From positions 1 to 36,442 of the forward strand of contig NZ_JAFKIC010000160.1 in NCBI RefSeq assembly GCF_017306585.1: a DNA stretch of 36,442 nucleotides, read 5' to 3'. The notes below the pieces were generated by a model, which was not told where the DNA came from, made no database searches, and was given only the letters and a program-made list of their open reading frames with translations. Shown here piece by piece: positions 8,893 to 16,958 of the stretch. A program made the position numbers and the translations under genes. This DNA is from Mesorhizobium sp. (GTDB lineage: Bacteria > Pseudomonadota > Alphaproteobacteria > Rhizobiales > Rhizobiaceae). Position 1 is the stretch's first letter; every line of letters begins with the position of its first letter.

Positions 8893-9699
8893 TCAGGCTC
8901 TGGATCGCCATGCCACCGAGGCCGGCAGACCGCCCAGCGCCACCGAGATGCGGTCGGCATGGTCGACAAGCGAGCGGGTCAAGGCCGGCACGGCGTCATC
9001 TGGCAGCAATTGTTTGAGCGTGGTGATGCTGATCGCGCCGATAGCCGCGCCGTCATGTCCGAAGATCGCCGCGGCGACACAGGCAATGCCGATATGATCC
9101 TCCTCGTCGTCGATCGCATAATGGACCGAGGCTACTTTATCGAGGGCCGATGTCAGGGCCGGCATCGTGCTGAGCGTCCTTGGGGTCCTGGCCGGAAAGC
9201 CGACGCGTTCCAGGATGTCGATCGCCCGCTGTCGCGGCATGGCGGCGAGAAAGACCTTGCCGACCGCCGAACAATGCGGCCGTTCGCGTCGTCCCAGCGC
9301 GGCATCGAAACGGATCGCATCCGGAGCGTCGGCCCGGCCCACGACGACGGCCGCGTCCTCGTCCCATATAGCGACGCGCGATGTGATCCCGGTCGCCTGC
9401 GTCAACTGCCGCAAGACAGGCATGGCGGCCTCCGCGACACCCGTGCCAGCCACGGCAAGATCGCCGAGCCGAACCAGGGCGAGGCCGAGACGGTAGCGCT
9501 TGCCCATGCCCTCTCCGGTGTCGGATATGATGCCGGCGGCCTTCAGGCTGAGGAGGATCGCGTAAGCGGCCGCCTTGGTGACGCCGACCGCAAGGGCGAG
9601 GTCGGTCAGACGGGCGCCATCCTTTCCCGCCTTCGCGATCAGTTCGACGATGTCGAACGCGCGGCCGACACTTTGCACCCGATACCGGTCACCGTTCAT
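8893..9699 (-). CDS. IclR-family transcriptional regulator
   Basis: The 268-residue product has an N-terminal winged helix (VQSVGRAFDIVELIAKAG, LTDLALAVGVTKAAAYAILLSLKAAG, about residues 8-60) and a C-terminal IclR effector-binding domain (SRVAIWDEDAAVVVGR, HCSAVGKVFLAAM, ISITTLKQLL). IclR proteins bind small carboxylates or aromatic acids and control neighbouring catabolic or transport genes. The gene is divergent from the ABC operon beginning near 9845; two palindromes in the shared spacer are likely operators. AGGA lies six bases before ATG 9699. A role in controlling the ABC operon, and possibly the CitE-like gene downstream, is inferred from position. Confidence 0.92.
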   Translation of the reverse strand: MNGDRYRVQSVGRAFDIVELIAKAGKDGARLTDLALAVGVTKAAAYAILLSLKAAGIISDTGEGMGKRYRLGLALVRLGDLAVAGTGVAEAAMPVLRQLTQATGITSRVAIWDEDAAVVVGRADAPDAIRFDAALGRRERPHCSAVGKVFLAAMPRQRAIDILERVGFPARTPRTLSTMPALTSALDKVASVHYAIDDEEDHIGIACVAAAIFGHDGAAIGAISITTLKQLLPDDAVPALTRSLVDHADRISVALGGLPASVAWRSRA

Positions 9700-9727
9700 C
9701 GAAAATCCTGCCAGCCGTCATCAAACA

Positions 9728-9739
9728 GACATGCATGTC
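9728..9739. promoter_or_regulatory. 12-bp perfect palindrome in the IclR-ABC spacer
   Basis: GACATGCATGTC is its own reverse complement; it is followed by GTGCAT, which extends a second ATGCA...TGCAT inverted repeat (9731-9745). It lies 29 bp upstream of the iclR start codon. It is a candidate IclR-type or other operator; identity is inferred from symmetry and position only. Confidence 0.4.
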
Positions 9740-9760
9740 GTGCATCAATAGTAAATAGCA

Positions 9761-9775
9761 TTTAGTATTACTAAA
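9761..9775. promoter_or_regulatory. 15-bp perfect palindrome, candidate IclR operator
   Basis: TTTAGTATTACTAAA is symmetric about a single central base. It sits in an AT-rich island of an otherwise GC-rich region, between the divergent IclR and ABC operon starts. This is where an autoregulated IclR protein would bind, and where the promoters are likely to lie. Confidence 0.5.
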
Positions 9776-9844
9776 CAATAGCGAAGCCCATCATTTTTGA
9801 CCGGCATGACTTGCCTGGTCCGAAAACCAAATTCGGAACGGATC

Positions 9845-9967
9845 ATGGATTTTACAATCTCGGCCCCGCATCAGGGGCACGCCACTACCATGCTCGAAGT
9901 CGCCGGTGACCCGGCGTCCGGATCGCAAGAGGCTGACCGCGCAGTGACGCGATGGTGTCCGGCGTGA
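9845..9967 (+). pseudogene. 40-codon reading frame, possible remnant of the missing ABC ATPase gene
   Basis: The frame runs from ATG 9845 to TGA 9965-9967 and encodes 40 residues (MDFTISAPHQGHATTMLEVA... ending RAVTRWCPA). Its stop overlaps a GTG start (9964) for permease 1 as GTGA, the same coupling used elsewhere in this window (for example vapB-vapC and leuB-GNAT). That overlap suggests the frame is the end of a formerly longer gene, and the position is where the ATPase of such operons often lies. There is no Walker A, signature or Walker B motif. It could equally be a short leader peptide or a chance frame. Confidence 0.4.
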
Positions 9968-10797
9968 AGCGCCTGCGATTCGCGTGGATCGGCCTGGCGC
10001 CGTTCCTGATCCTCGTACTGGCTTTCGAAATCCTGCCCATCCTTGCCCTGCTGGTTTCCAGCCTGAGCGCGAAAGACGGACCCACGCTCAGCAATTTCGG
10101 CCGGGCCCTGACCCCCACGACGCTGGCGGCATTCGGCAACAGCCTGCAACTGGCCATCGCCACCGCGTTCGGCGGCACGCTCTTCGGCACCGTCGTCGCC
10201 TATGCCATCGCCACTTCGCGCAATTCGGCGATGCGGCACGTCATGACGGCGCTCGCCAATGTCGCCGCCAATTTCGGCGGCGCCCCGCTGGCCTTCGCCT
10301 TCGTCATCACGCTGGGCTCCACCGGCTTCGTGACGATCCTGCTGGGCTGTCTTGGAATTCAGCTCTACCCGGACTTCCGCATCTATTCGATCACCGGGCT
10401 GGGCATCGCCTATCTCTATTTCCAGACGCCGCTGGCCATATTGCTGGTCATGCCGGCGGTTGCGGGACTGCGGCCGGAATGGCGGGAGGCGGCCGAAATC
10501 CTCGGCGCCACGGCAAGCCAATACTGGCGGCGGATCGCGCTGCCGATCCTGGCGCCGGCGATATCGGCGAGTTTCTTCCTGCTGTTCGCCAATGCCTTCG
10601 GCGCTTACGCCACCGCCTGGACGCTGACCGGTTCGGACGTCAACCTCATCCCGGTACAGATCGCGGCGCTCGTGCGCGGAGAGGTCGTGCTGGACCCCGC
10701 GCTGGCCGATGCGCTCGCCATCCTGTCGCTGCTGGTGATGGCCCTGTGCCTGATCGCCTACCAGTATTTCGCCCGCCGCATGAGGCGCACGGCATGA
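9952..10797 (+). CDS. ABC transporter permease 1 (spermidine/putrescine or iron type)
   Basis: The 281-residue inner-membrane permease starts with a hydrophobic segment (WIGLAPFLILVLAFEILPIL) and has about six membrane helices. The cytoplasmic EAA loop that docks the ATPase reads REAAEILGATASQYWRRIALPIL (about residues 177-199), typical of binding-protein-dependent importers of the polyamine, iron(III), thiamine or phosphonate group. Its partners are permease 2 (overlap ATGA at 10794-10797) and the binding protein at 11697. No ATPase gene is adjacent. ATG 9952 has no clear ribosome site; GTG 9964, overlapping the upstream stop, is a good alternative start and would imply translational coupling. 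Confidence 0.9.
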   Translation: MVSGVKRLRFAWIGLAPFLILVLAFEILPILALLVSSLSAKDGPTLSNFGRALTPTTLAAFGNSLQLAIATAFGGTLFGTVVAYAIATSRNSAMRHVMTALANVAANFGGAPLAFAFVITLGSTGFVTILLGCLGIQLYPDFRIYSITGLGIAYLYFQTPLAILLVMPAVAGLRPEWREAAEILGATASQYWRRIALPILAPAISASFFLLFANAFGAYATAWTLTGSDVNLIPVQIAALVRGEVVLDPALADALAILSLLVMALCLIAYQYFARRMRRTA

Positions 10798-11615
10798 GCG
10801 TGCGGTTCCTGACATGGCGCGCGCCGGTCATCGGCGTCTTCACTGCCTTCATGATCGTTCCGGTCGCCGCGACCGCGCTGTTTTCCGTGGCGACGCGCTG
10901 GGACCGCAGCTTGTGGCCGGAAGGTCTGACATTGGCCTGGTGGCTGAAGGTCACATCGCGCTCGGCATTCGCCGACACGCTGCTGAACTCGTTCTGGGTA
11001 GCGGCCGTTTCGATGCTGGTTTCGCTGATCGCCGTGGTGCCGGCGGCCTATCTCGCCCACACCAGGCTGCCGCAAGCGAAACCCTGGCTCGAACTGCTCT
11101 CCATCGTGCCGTTTTCCCTGCCTGGGGTCGTACTGGCACTGGGGCTGATCCGGCTCTACTCGAAACTGCCGCTGCCCCTTGTCAACACGCCCAACATCCT
11201 GGTCGCTGCATACGTGATCGTCACATTGCCATTCATGTACCGCGCGGTGATGAACACGCTGGAAAGCGTGGACACGCGCAGCCTCATCGAGGCGGCCCAG
11301 AGCCTCGGCGCCAATCCGCTTCAGGTCCTGGGCTGGGTGGTCGTGCCCAACATCGCTGCCGGCATCGTCAACGGCAGCCTGCTGGTGCTTTCGGCGGTCT
11401 TTTCGGAGTTCGTGCTGGCCAACCTGCTCATCGGCACCCGGCTGAAGACCTTTCCGATCTACCTCGTCGAATTCACGCGATCGGACGCCCGACAGGCCAG
11501 CGCCCTGGCGCTGATGAGTTTCGTGATCGCATGGATCATCTCGCTTGCCATCCTGTGGACCGCCGCCCGACCGGGCCGGCGAAGGCAAGCCGAAAGTCCG
11601 CCGAGGAGCCGTTAG
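10794..11615 (+). CDS. ABC transporter permease 2
   Basis: This 273-residue inner-membrane permease is the second channel subunit of the importer. It has about six membrane helices, from VIGVFTAFMIVPVAATALF to FVIAWIISLAILW. The EAA loop is EAAQSLGANPLQVLGWVVVP (about residues 165-184), with the downstream Gly and Pro expected for ATPase docking. Conservation of both EAA loops implies that an ATPase must be supplied in trans or was lost recently. ATG 10794 overlaps the permease 1 stop by four bases, indicating translational coupling. Confidence 0.92.
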   Translation: MSVRFLTWRAPVIGVFTAFMIVPVAATALFSVATRWDRSLWPEGLTLAWWLKVTSRSAFADTLLNSFWVAAVSMLVSLIAVVPAAYLAHTRLPQAKPWLELLSIVPFSLPGVVLALGLIRLYSKLPLPLVNTPNILVAAYVIVTLPFMYRAVMNTLESVDTRSLIEAAQSLGANPLQVLGWVVVPNIAAGIVNGSLLVLSAVFSEFVLANLLIGTRLKTFPIYLVEFTRSDARQASALALMSFVIAWIISLAILWTAARPGRRRQAESPPRSR

Positions 11616-11696
11616 CAGCAGATCCGGACACCGGACATGCCGTCGCGAGCGGGCGCGGGGGCGGATCGACATCGACCCGCATTTGGAGAGACGACT

Positions 11697-12725
11697 ATGA
11701 ACAAGACAATGTTGGCCGTGCTTCTTGGCGCAACCGCCTTTTCGATGCCGGCACTAGCTGACGATACCCTGGCTTCGGCCAAGGCCGAGGGGCAATATGT
11801 CAGCTACGGCATGTCGGACGACTGGGTCAATCTCGGCACCATCTTCGGCGAGATCGAGAGCAAGTTCGGCCTCAAGCATGTCGACACCGATATGACGTCC
11901 GCCGAGCAGGTTACCCATCTTCTGGCGGAGAAGGACGCGCCCGTGATGGATATCGCCGACATCGGCTATGACTTCACCGGTCGCCTTCTCGAAAACGGCC
12001 TGGCCGCCAGCTACAAGAACGCGTCCTGGGACAGCATCGAGCCACGCTACAAGGACGCGGAAGGCCGCTGGGCCTCGGCCTATTGGGGCGCCATCGCCTT
12101 CCTGGTCAACACCGACAAGGTCAAGGTCGCGCCGCAGACCTGGAACGACCTCCTCAAGGCTGACTACAAGGACATGGTGTGCAGCCGCGATCCCCGCATT
12201 TCCAGCTACGCGACCGCCTCGGTTCTGGCTGCCGCCTATGCGAATGGCGGCGGCGAGGACAATGTCCAGCCCGGGCTCGACTGGTTCAAGCAGTTGCGCG
12301 ACAGCGGCAACCTGCGCAACGGCGTGGTGCTGAACGTGGCGTCGGTCCAGAAGGGCGAATGCCCCATCTCGCTGGTCTACGATTTCGACGGCTTCGCCAA
12401 GCGTGACGCGACCGGCCTGCCGCTGCAGGTCATCATCCCGTCCGACGGCACGGTCGGCATGCTGTTCGCGCAGTATATCAGCGCCGTCGCACCGCATCCC
12501 AACGCGGCCAAGGTCGCCATCGATTTCCTGTTCTCCGATGAGGGTCAGCACCTGCTGGCCGAAGGCTATGCCCATCCGACCCGGAACATCGAATTGTCCG
12601 ACGCGGTGAAGGCCAAGATGCTGCCGGCAAGCGCTTACGAGAAGGTTCGGTTCCCGACGAACCTCGAGAGCTTCTCCGGCGCCGTCAAGAACATCGCCGA
12701 AGGCTGGGACAAAGTCGCCAAATAA
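11697..12725 (+). CDS. Periplasmic substrate-binding protein of the ABC importer
   Basis: This is a secreted binding protein of 342 residues. The signal peptide MNKTMLAVLLGATAFSMPALA is probably cleaved before DDTLASAKAEG. The mature part has the two-lobe binding-protein pattern seen in the polyamine/iron/thiamine group: GMSDDWVNLGTIFGEIE, MDIADIGYDFTGRLLENG, SAYWGAIAFLVNTDKV, TWNDLLKADYKDMVC and HPNAAKVAIDFLFSDEGQ. The ligand cannot be read from sequence; aromatic and acidic residues (W, Y, D) are well represented. TTTGGAGAG lies just before ATG 11697. It is the last gene of the operon and is followed by a strong terminator. Confidence 0.92.
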   Translation: MNKTMLAVLLGATAFSMPALADDTLASAKAEGQYVSYGMSDDWVNLGTIFGEIESKFGLKHVDTDMTSAEQVTHLLAEKDAPVMDIADIGYDFTGRLLENGLAASYKNASWDSIEPRYKDAEGRWASAYWGAIAFLVNTDKVKVAPQTWNDLLKADYKDMVCSRDPRISSYATASVLAAAYANGGGEDNVQPGLDWFKQLRDSGNLRNGVVLNVASVQKGECPISLVYDFDGFAKRDATGLPLQVIIPSDGTVGMLFAQYISAVAPHPNAAKVAIDFLFSDEGQHLLAEGYAHPTRNIELSDAVKAKMLPASAYEKVRFPTNLESFSGAVKNIAEGWDKVAK

Positions 12726-12742
12726 GGGCTGACTGTCCATTG

Positions 12743-12773
12743 CCGCCCGCGCAAGGTGCGCGGGCGGTTCTTT
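12743..12773 (+). terminator. Rho-independent terminator of the ABC operon
   Basis: A 10-bp GC stem, CCGCCCGCGC (12743-12752) with GCGCGGGCGG (12758-12767), is closed by a five-base loop and followed by TTCTTTC. It begins 18 bases after the binding protein stop. The following 300 bases (12774-13076) are GC-rich with no gene I can support; they form the upstream region of the DUF4173 gene. Confidence 0.85.
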
Positions 12774-13076
12774 CGCGCCGTCCCGTGCAACGGGACGTCG
12801 GGTCGCAGCTCCCGGGCGCGAAGTTCCCGCCTGCACGAAAACTGCACGCGGCTGCGGAAAACCTCCTCCGATCCGCCGCATCGCCACCCGGCTGGCCTGC
12901 CAGACAGGCGGCATGCAAAAGCGAAGACATCCCCGTTGGTCCTTGCCCTACCGGCTGCGCAGCGAAGGCTGGTGGCTGGCCGATCCGCCGGATGCGAGGC
13001 CGGCGGCGATGCTCGTCCCTTTTATCCGCAAACGCCCGCCGACGGTTCGGCGCAAAGCCATGGGGAGGGCCAGGCC

Positions 13077-14648
13077 GTGACATTCGTATCCGCCGCACAG
13101 AGTACAGCCAAACACAGCACCGGCTTCGCGAATTATTGCAACCGCTTCGGCGTTGCCGTGCTGCTCGTCGCGGCCGCCGACTTTCTCTTCTACGGCCAGC
13201 CCGCCGGCATCACGGTGCTGCTGTTCGCCATCCTTATCGCCGCGGCGGTCGTGGCCGTGCATCCGGCCGCCTTCAGCGACGGCAGGCTGTGGCTCAAGCC
13301 CGCCGCCTTGCTGGTCGCGCTGCTGCCGCTCGCCGAGACGGTCAGCCCGCTGTCGGTCTCGACCGGGCTTGCGGCCCTGGTGGTGTTCGCGCTTTCCGTG
13401 CACCGCCGGCTGCGGCACGGCATCGCCCGCATTGCTGGCCAGATCGCGCTGTTCCTGATGGCGGCGCCGGTCCGCTTCGCCGGCGATTTCATCCGCTGGC
13501 GCAAGACGGCGCGGCGCCTGGGCGGGCGCCGTGTCCGGCTGGCGGCGGCCGCCGTCTGGGTGATGCCGCTGACGCTCGGCGCCGTTTTCCTGGCGCTGTT
13601 CGGCGCAGCCAACCCGGTCATCGACTACTGGCTGTCGCTGATCGACCTGATGAAGCTCATCAACCTCATCGAACTCACGCGGATCGCCTTCTGGCTGTTC
13701 GTGCTCGGCGGCGTCTGGGCGTTTCTGCGGCCACGCCTGCCACGATTTTCCCGGCGCATGTCCCGGCCGAGCCATCCCCCGGCTGATGCCCAGCCGATTG
13801 CCAAACCCGACAGGCACGTTGTCGAGGACATACTGTTCGGCAAGGCCGCGATCCTGCGCGCCCTGATCGTCTTCAACGTTTTGTTCGCGCTGCAGACCGG
13901 GCTCGACGCCACCTATCTCTGGGGCGGAGCGGCCCTTCCCGATGGCCTGAGCTACGCTTCCTACGCGCACCGCGGTGCCTATCCCCTTGTCGTCACCGCG
14001 CTGCTCGCCGCTGCCTTTGTGTTGGCCGCGCTCCGGCCTGGCAGCGCGACATCGGCCGATCCGCTCATCCGCCGGCTGGTCTATGCCCTGATAGCGCAGA
14101 ACATCATGCTGGTCGTCTCATCGATCCTGCGGCTCGATCTCTATGTCGGCATCTATTCGCTGACCTACTGGCGCGTCGCCGCCTTCGTCTGGATGGGACT
14201 GGTGGCCGCCGGGCTTGTGCTGATCATCGCCCGCATCGCGCTGCAAAAATCCGGCGAATGGCTGCTGTCGGCCAATCTTGCGACACTTTCGACCACGCTT
14301 TATGCCTGCTGCTTCATCAATTTCGCCGCGCTGATCGCCAATTACAATGTCGACCATTCCTACGAAATGACCGGCCAGGGCATCCCTCTCGACGCCTGGT
14401 ATCTGCGCTCGCTCGGGCCGGGAGCGTTTCCGGCGCTCGACCGCTTCATAGATCATCAGGGCAGGACGCCTGCTGCCGGCGCCGTGCGGGAAATCGCCGG
14501 AATGCGCGCCAGCGACGAAGGCTGGTATCGCGGCGTCCAGCAGAACTGGCGCGCGTGGAGCCTTCGCGACTGGCGCCTGCTTCGCCATCTCGACAGCAGG
14601 GGGCCGCTCGTGATTCCCTCTCCCGCCGCAGCTGAACCGGGCCGCTGA
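13077..14648 (+). CDS. DUF4173 polytopic membrane protein
   Basis: This 523-residue inner-membrane protein has about a dozen hydrophobic segments. A central cytoplasmic stretch (LRPRLPRFSRRMSRPSHPPAD, about 220-240) separates two membrane halves. The second half carries the blocks LRALIVFNVLFALQTGLDATYLW and YASYAHRGAYPLVVTALLAAAF, which I recognise as DUF4173 (related to DUF4153). The function is unknown. The start is GTG 13077, preceded by GGGGAGG at a suitable distance; the frame is open further upstream but no better start is visible. The response regulator begins three bases after its stop, so the protein is likely to form one operon with, and be a partner or target of, the two-component system. 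Confidence 0.82.
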   Translation: MTFVSAAQSTAKHSTGFANYCNRFGVAVLLVAAADFLFYGQPAGITVLLFAILIAAAVVAVHPAAFSDGRLWLKPAALLVALLPLAETVSPLSVSTGLAALVVFALSVHRRLRHGIARIAGQIALFLMAAPVRFAGDFIRWRKTARRLGGRRVRLAAAAVWVMPLTLGAVFLALFGAANPVIDYWLSLIDLMKLINLIELTRIAFWLFVLGGVWAFLRPRLPRFSRRMSRPSHPPADAQPIAKPDRHVVEDILFGKAAILRALIVFNVLFALQTGLDATYLWGGAALPDGLSYASYAHRGAYPLVVTALLAAAFVLAALRPGSATSADPLIRRLVYALIAQNIMLVVSSILRLDLYVGIYSLTYWRVAAFVWMGLVAAGLVLIIARIALQKSGEWLLSANLATLSTTLYACCFINFAALIANYNVDHSYEMTGQGIPLDAWYLRSLGPGAFPALDRFIDHQGRTPAAGAVREIAGMRASDEGWYRGVQQNWRAWSLRDWRLLRHLDSRGPLVIPSPAAAEPGR

Positions 14649-14651
14649 CCC

Positions 14652-15344
14652 ATGCCGCATCACATCCTTGTCGCCGACGACGATCCGCATATACGCGAGG
14701 TGATCTGCTTCGCGCTGGAAAAGGCCGGCATGAAGACGCAAACCGTCTGCGACGGCGCCGCCGCCCTGCAGGCGGTCGAGCGCCAGGCGCCCGATCTTGT
14801 CGTGCTCGACATCGGCATGCCGGAGATGGACGGGCTGGAGGTCTGCCGCAGGCTCAGGCAGCGGTCCGATGTGCCGGTGCTGTTCCTGTCGGCGCGAGAT
14901 GAGGAAATCGACCGCATCCTGGGGCTCGAAATGGGCGGCGACGACTATGTGACGAAGCCGTTTTCGCCGCGCGAACTGGTCGCCCGCGTCAACGTTATCC
15001 TGCGGCGCGCCCGCCCGGCGGCGCCCGAACCGGCCGACGAACGGCAGTTCGCGCATGGCAAGCTCATGCTGGCGCCGGCCAGCCATGCGGCCAGCTTCGA
15101 CGGCAGGCCGCTTGCCCTAACGGGGATCGAGTTCGCGATCCTGAAGGGGTTCCTGGCGCGGCCCAGCCATGTGCTCGACCGCGACGCGGTGATGGTCAAT
15201 GCCTATGCCGGCAAGGTCCATGTCGCCGACCGCACCGTCGACAGCCATATCCGCAACATCAGGGCCAAGCTGGCGGCGGTTGGCTGCCCCGATGTCATCG
15301 AGACCGTGCATGGCGTCGGCTTTCGGCTCGGCCGATGCGGCTGA
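14652..15344 (+). CDS. OmpR-family response regulator
   Basis: This is the transcription factor of a two-component system, 230 residues. The receiver domain has the acidic pair D9-D10, the phosphorylated D53 (VVLDIGMPEMDG), S80 (VLFLSARDE) and K102 (DYVTKPFSPREL). The C-terminal winged helix spans about 135-228 (LALTGIEFAILKGFLARPSHVLDRD, VADRTVDSHIRNIRAKL, ETVHGVGFRL). The domain order and the kinase next door recall CreBC of Enterobacteria, but orthology is not established. It starts three bases after the DUF4173 gene and its end overlaps the kinase start by 10 bases. The regulated genes are not visible; autoregulation of this operon is a reasonable guess. Confidence 0.95.
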   Translation: MPHHILVADDDPHIREVICFALEKAGMKTQTVCDGAAALQAVERQAPDLVVLDIGMPEMDGLEVCRRLRQRSDVPVLFLSARDEEIDRILGLEMGGDDYVTKPFSPRELVARVNVILRRARPAAPEPADERQFAHGKLMLAPASHAASFDGRPLALTGIEFAILKGFLARPSHVLDRDAVMVNAYAGKVHVADRTVDSHIRNIRAKLAAVGCPDVIETVHGVGFRLGRCG

Positions 15345-16930
15345 CGGCGTCGCGCAAATGGATCGGCCGCAAATGGCGGCCGCGGCTCGCCACGGTCGTC
15401 GTCGCCATCCTGATGCTGGTCATGGCGCTGCCGCTGGTCGGCCTGTTCTTCTTCCGCCTCTACGAGAACCAGCTCATCCGCCAGACCGAGGCGGAACTGA
15501 TCGCGCAGGGCGCCGCCATATCGGCCATTTACGCGCAGGCGGTGCACGAGGCCGGCATCGCGCCGGAGAAACTCGGTGCGCCGATGCCGCAAATCGGCGC
15601 CGGCGCAAGCCGGAGTGCCGACGGACCCTACCGGCCGATCGAGCCGCAACTCGATCTCGCCTCCGACAGTGTGCTGCCGACTCGGCCGGCGGGGACGCCC
15701 GGCACCGCCGATCCCGTCTTCGCCGCGATCGGGGCGCGCCTGTCCGGCATTCTCGACGCGACGCAAAAAACCACGCTGGCCGGTTTCAGGTTGCTCGACC
15801 CCCAGGGCGTCGTCATCGCCGGGGGCAGCGAGGTCGGGCTGTCGCTGGCCGGGGTCCAGGAGGTGCGCACGGCGCTTGGCGGCGACTATGCCAGCGCGCT
15901 CAGGCTGCGCATCCCCGAGCAGCCGGCGCCGCCGCTCTATTCGGTCAGCCGCGGCACCAGGGTGCGCGTCTTCGTCGCCATGCCGGTGGCGGTGGACGGC
16001 CATGTCGCAGGCGTGGTCTATGTGTCGCGGACGCCCAACAACATCGTCAAGCATCTCTACGGCGAGCGCGGCAAGGTAACGTTGGCGGCCATCGCCGTCC
16101 TCGGCGGCACTCTGCTCATCGGCCTTGTCTTCCTGCGCGCCGTCAGCCGGCCGATCTATGCGCTGATCGACCGTACCCAGCGCATCGCCGCCGGCGAACG
16201 CGATGCGATCCGGCCGCTCGACCATCACGGCACCTACGAAATGGCCGAACTGTCCGCCGCCTTCCTCGACATGGCCGAAAAGCTGCAGGCGCGCTCGGAT
16301 TCGATCCAGACCTTTGCCACCCATGTCTCGCACGAGCTCAAATCGCCGCTGACGGCAATCCAGGGCGCGGCCGAACTGCTGCGCGATTCCGGCAGCACGA
16401 TGGACGACGAGGAGCGGCGGCGCTTCTCCAACAACATCGTCACCGATGCCGGGCGGCTCAATCTGCTGGTCCGGCGCCTGCTCGACCTGGCGCGGGCCGA
16501 GAATCTCGCGCCATCGGGCGAAACCACCTCGGTGAGGTCGGCGCTGGCGCTGCTTCCCGTCGACACCAGGCTGGCGGTCAGTGCCGGTGCCGGCGGCGAC
16601 CTGCCGTTGCGCATATCGGCCGAGAACGCGGCGATCGTGCTGGCCAATCTCATCGACAATTCGGCCAGGCATGGGGCGACGCTGGTTTCGATCACCGCGT
16701 CAAGCGCCAGCGGCAGGGCGACGGTCGAGGTAAGCGACGACGGCGCCGGCATTTCGCCGAGCAACCGGGCACGCATTTTCGAGCCGTTCTTCACCACGCG
16801 GCGCGAGTCGGGCGGCACCGGCATGGGCCTCGGCATCGTGCTGGCCCTCCTGAAAGCACATGATGGCACGATCCGGCTGGTTGACTCCGGGCGCGGCACG
16901 CGCTTCGAGATCACTTTGCCGGTCGCGTAA
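15335..16930 (+). CDS. Membrane sensor histidine kinase
   Basis: This is a 531-residue HisKA/HATPase kinase, partner of the preceding regulator. Membrane helix 1 is about 18-40 and helix 2 about 250-270. Between them is a periplasmic sensor domain of about 210 residues with an extra proline-rich stretch near 80-130. A HAMP linker (271-320) leads to the H-box ATHVSHELKSPLTAI with H333. The ATPase domain has an N box (NLIDNSARHGA, 438-448), a G1 box DDGAGI (469-474), FEPFF, and a G2 box GGTGMGLGI (493-501). All catalytic boxes are intact. The sensor domain layout resembles CreC; the signal is unknown. Confidence 0.95.
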   Translation: MRLTASRKWIGRKWRPRLATVVVAILMLVMALPLVGLFFFRLYENQLIRQTEAELIAQGAAISAIYAQAVHEAGIAPEKLGAPMPQIGAGASRSADGPYRPIEPQLDLASDSVLPTRPAGTPGTADPVFAAIGARLSGILDATQKTTLAGFRLLDPQGVVIAGGSEVGLSLAGVQEVRTALGGDYASALRLRIPEQPAPPLYSVSRGTRVRVFVAMPVAVDGHVAGVVYVSRTPNNIVKHLYGERGKVTLAAIAVLGGTLLIGLVFLRAVSRPIYALIDRTQRIAAGERDAIRPLDHHGTYEMAELSAAFLDMAEKLQARSDSIQTFATHVSHELKSPLTAIQGAAELLRDSGSTMDDEERRRFSNNIVTDAGRLNLLVRRLLDLARAENLAPSGETTSVRSALALLPVDTRLAVSAGAGGDLPLRISAENAAIVLANLIDNSARHGATLVSITASSASGRATVEVSDDGAGISPSNRARIFEPFFTTRRESGGTGMGLGIVLALLKAHDGTIRLVDSGRGTRFEITLPVA

Positions 16931-16958
16931 GGACGGGGACGGCGGATTGGAGAAAAAC

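Noticed and set aside
8970-9765. Frame 8788-9765 (+) opposite the IclR gene
   Set aside because: The - strand encodes a full winged-helix and effector domain; the + frame has no motif.
12756-13786. Alternative + frame at 12740-13786 and extension of the DUF4173 gene upstream of 13077
   Set aside because: No membrane-protein start or ribosome site before GTG 13077; the upstream part reads as low-complexity Arg/Pro/Ala and includes the ABC terminator.
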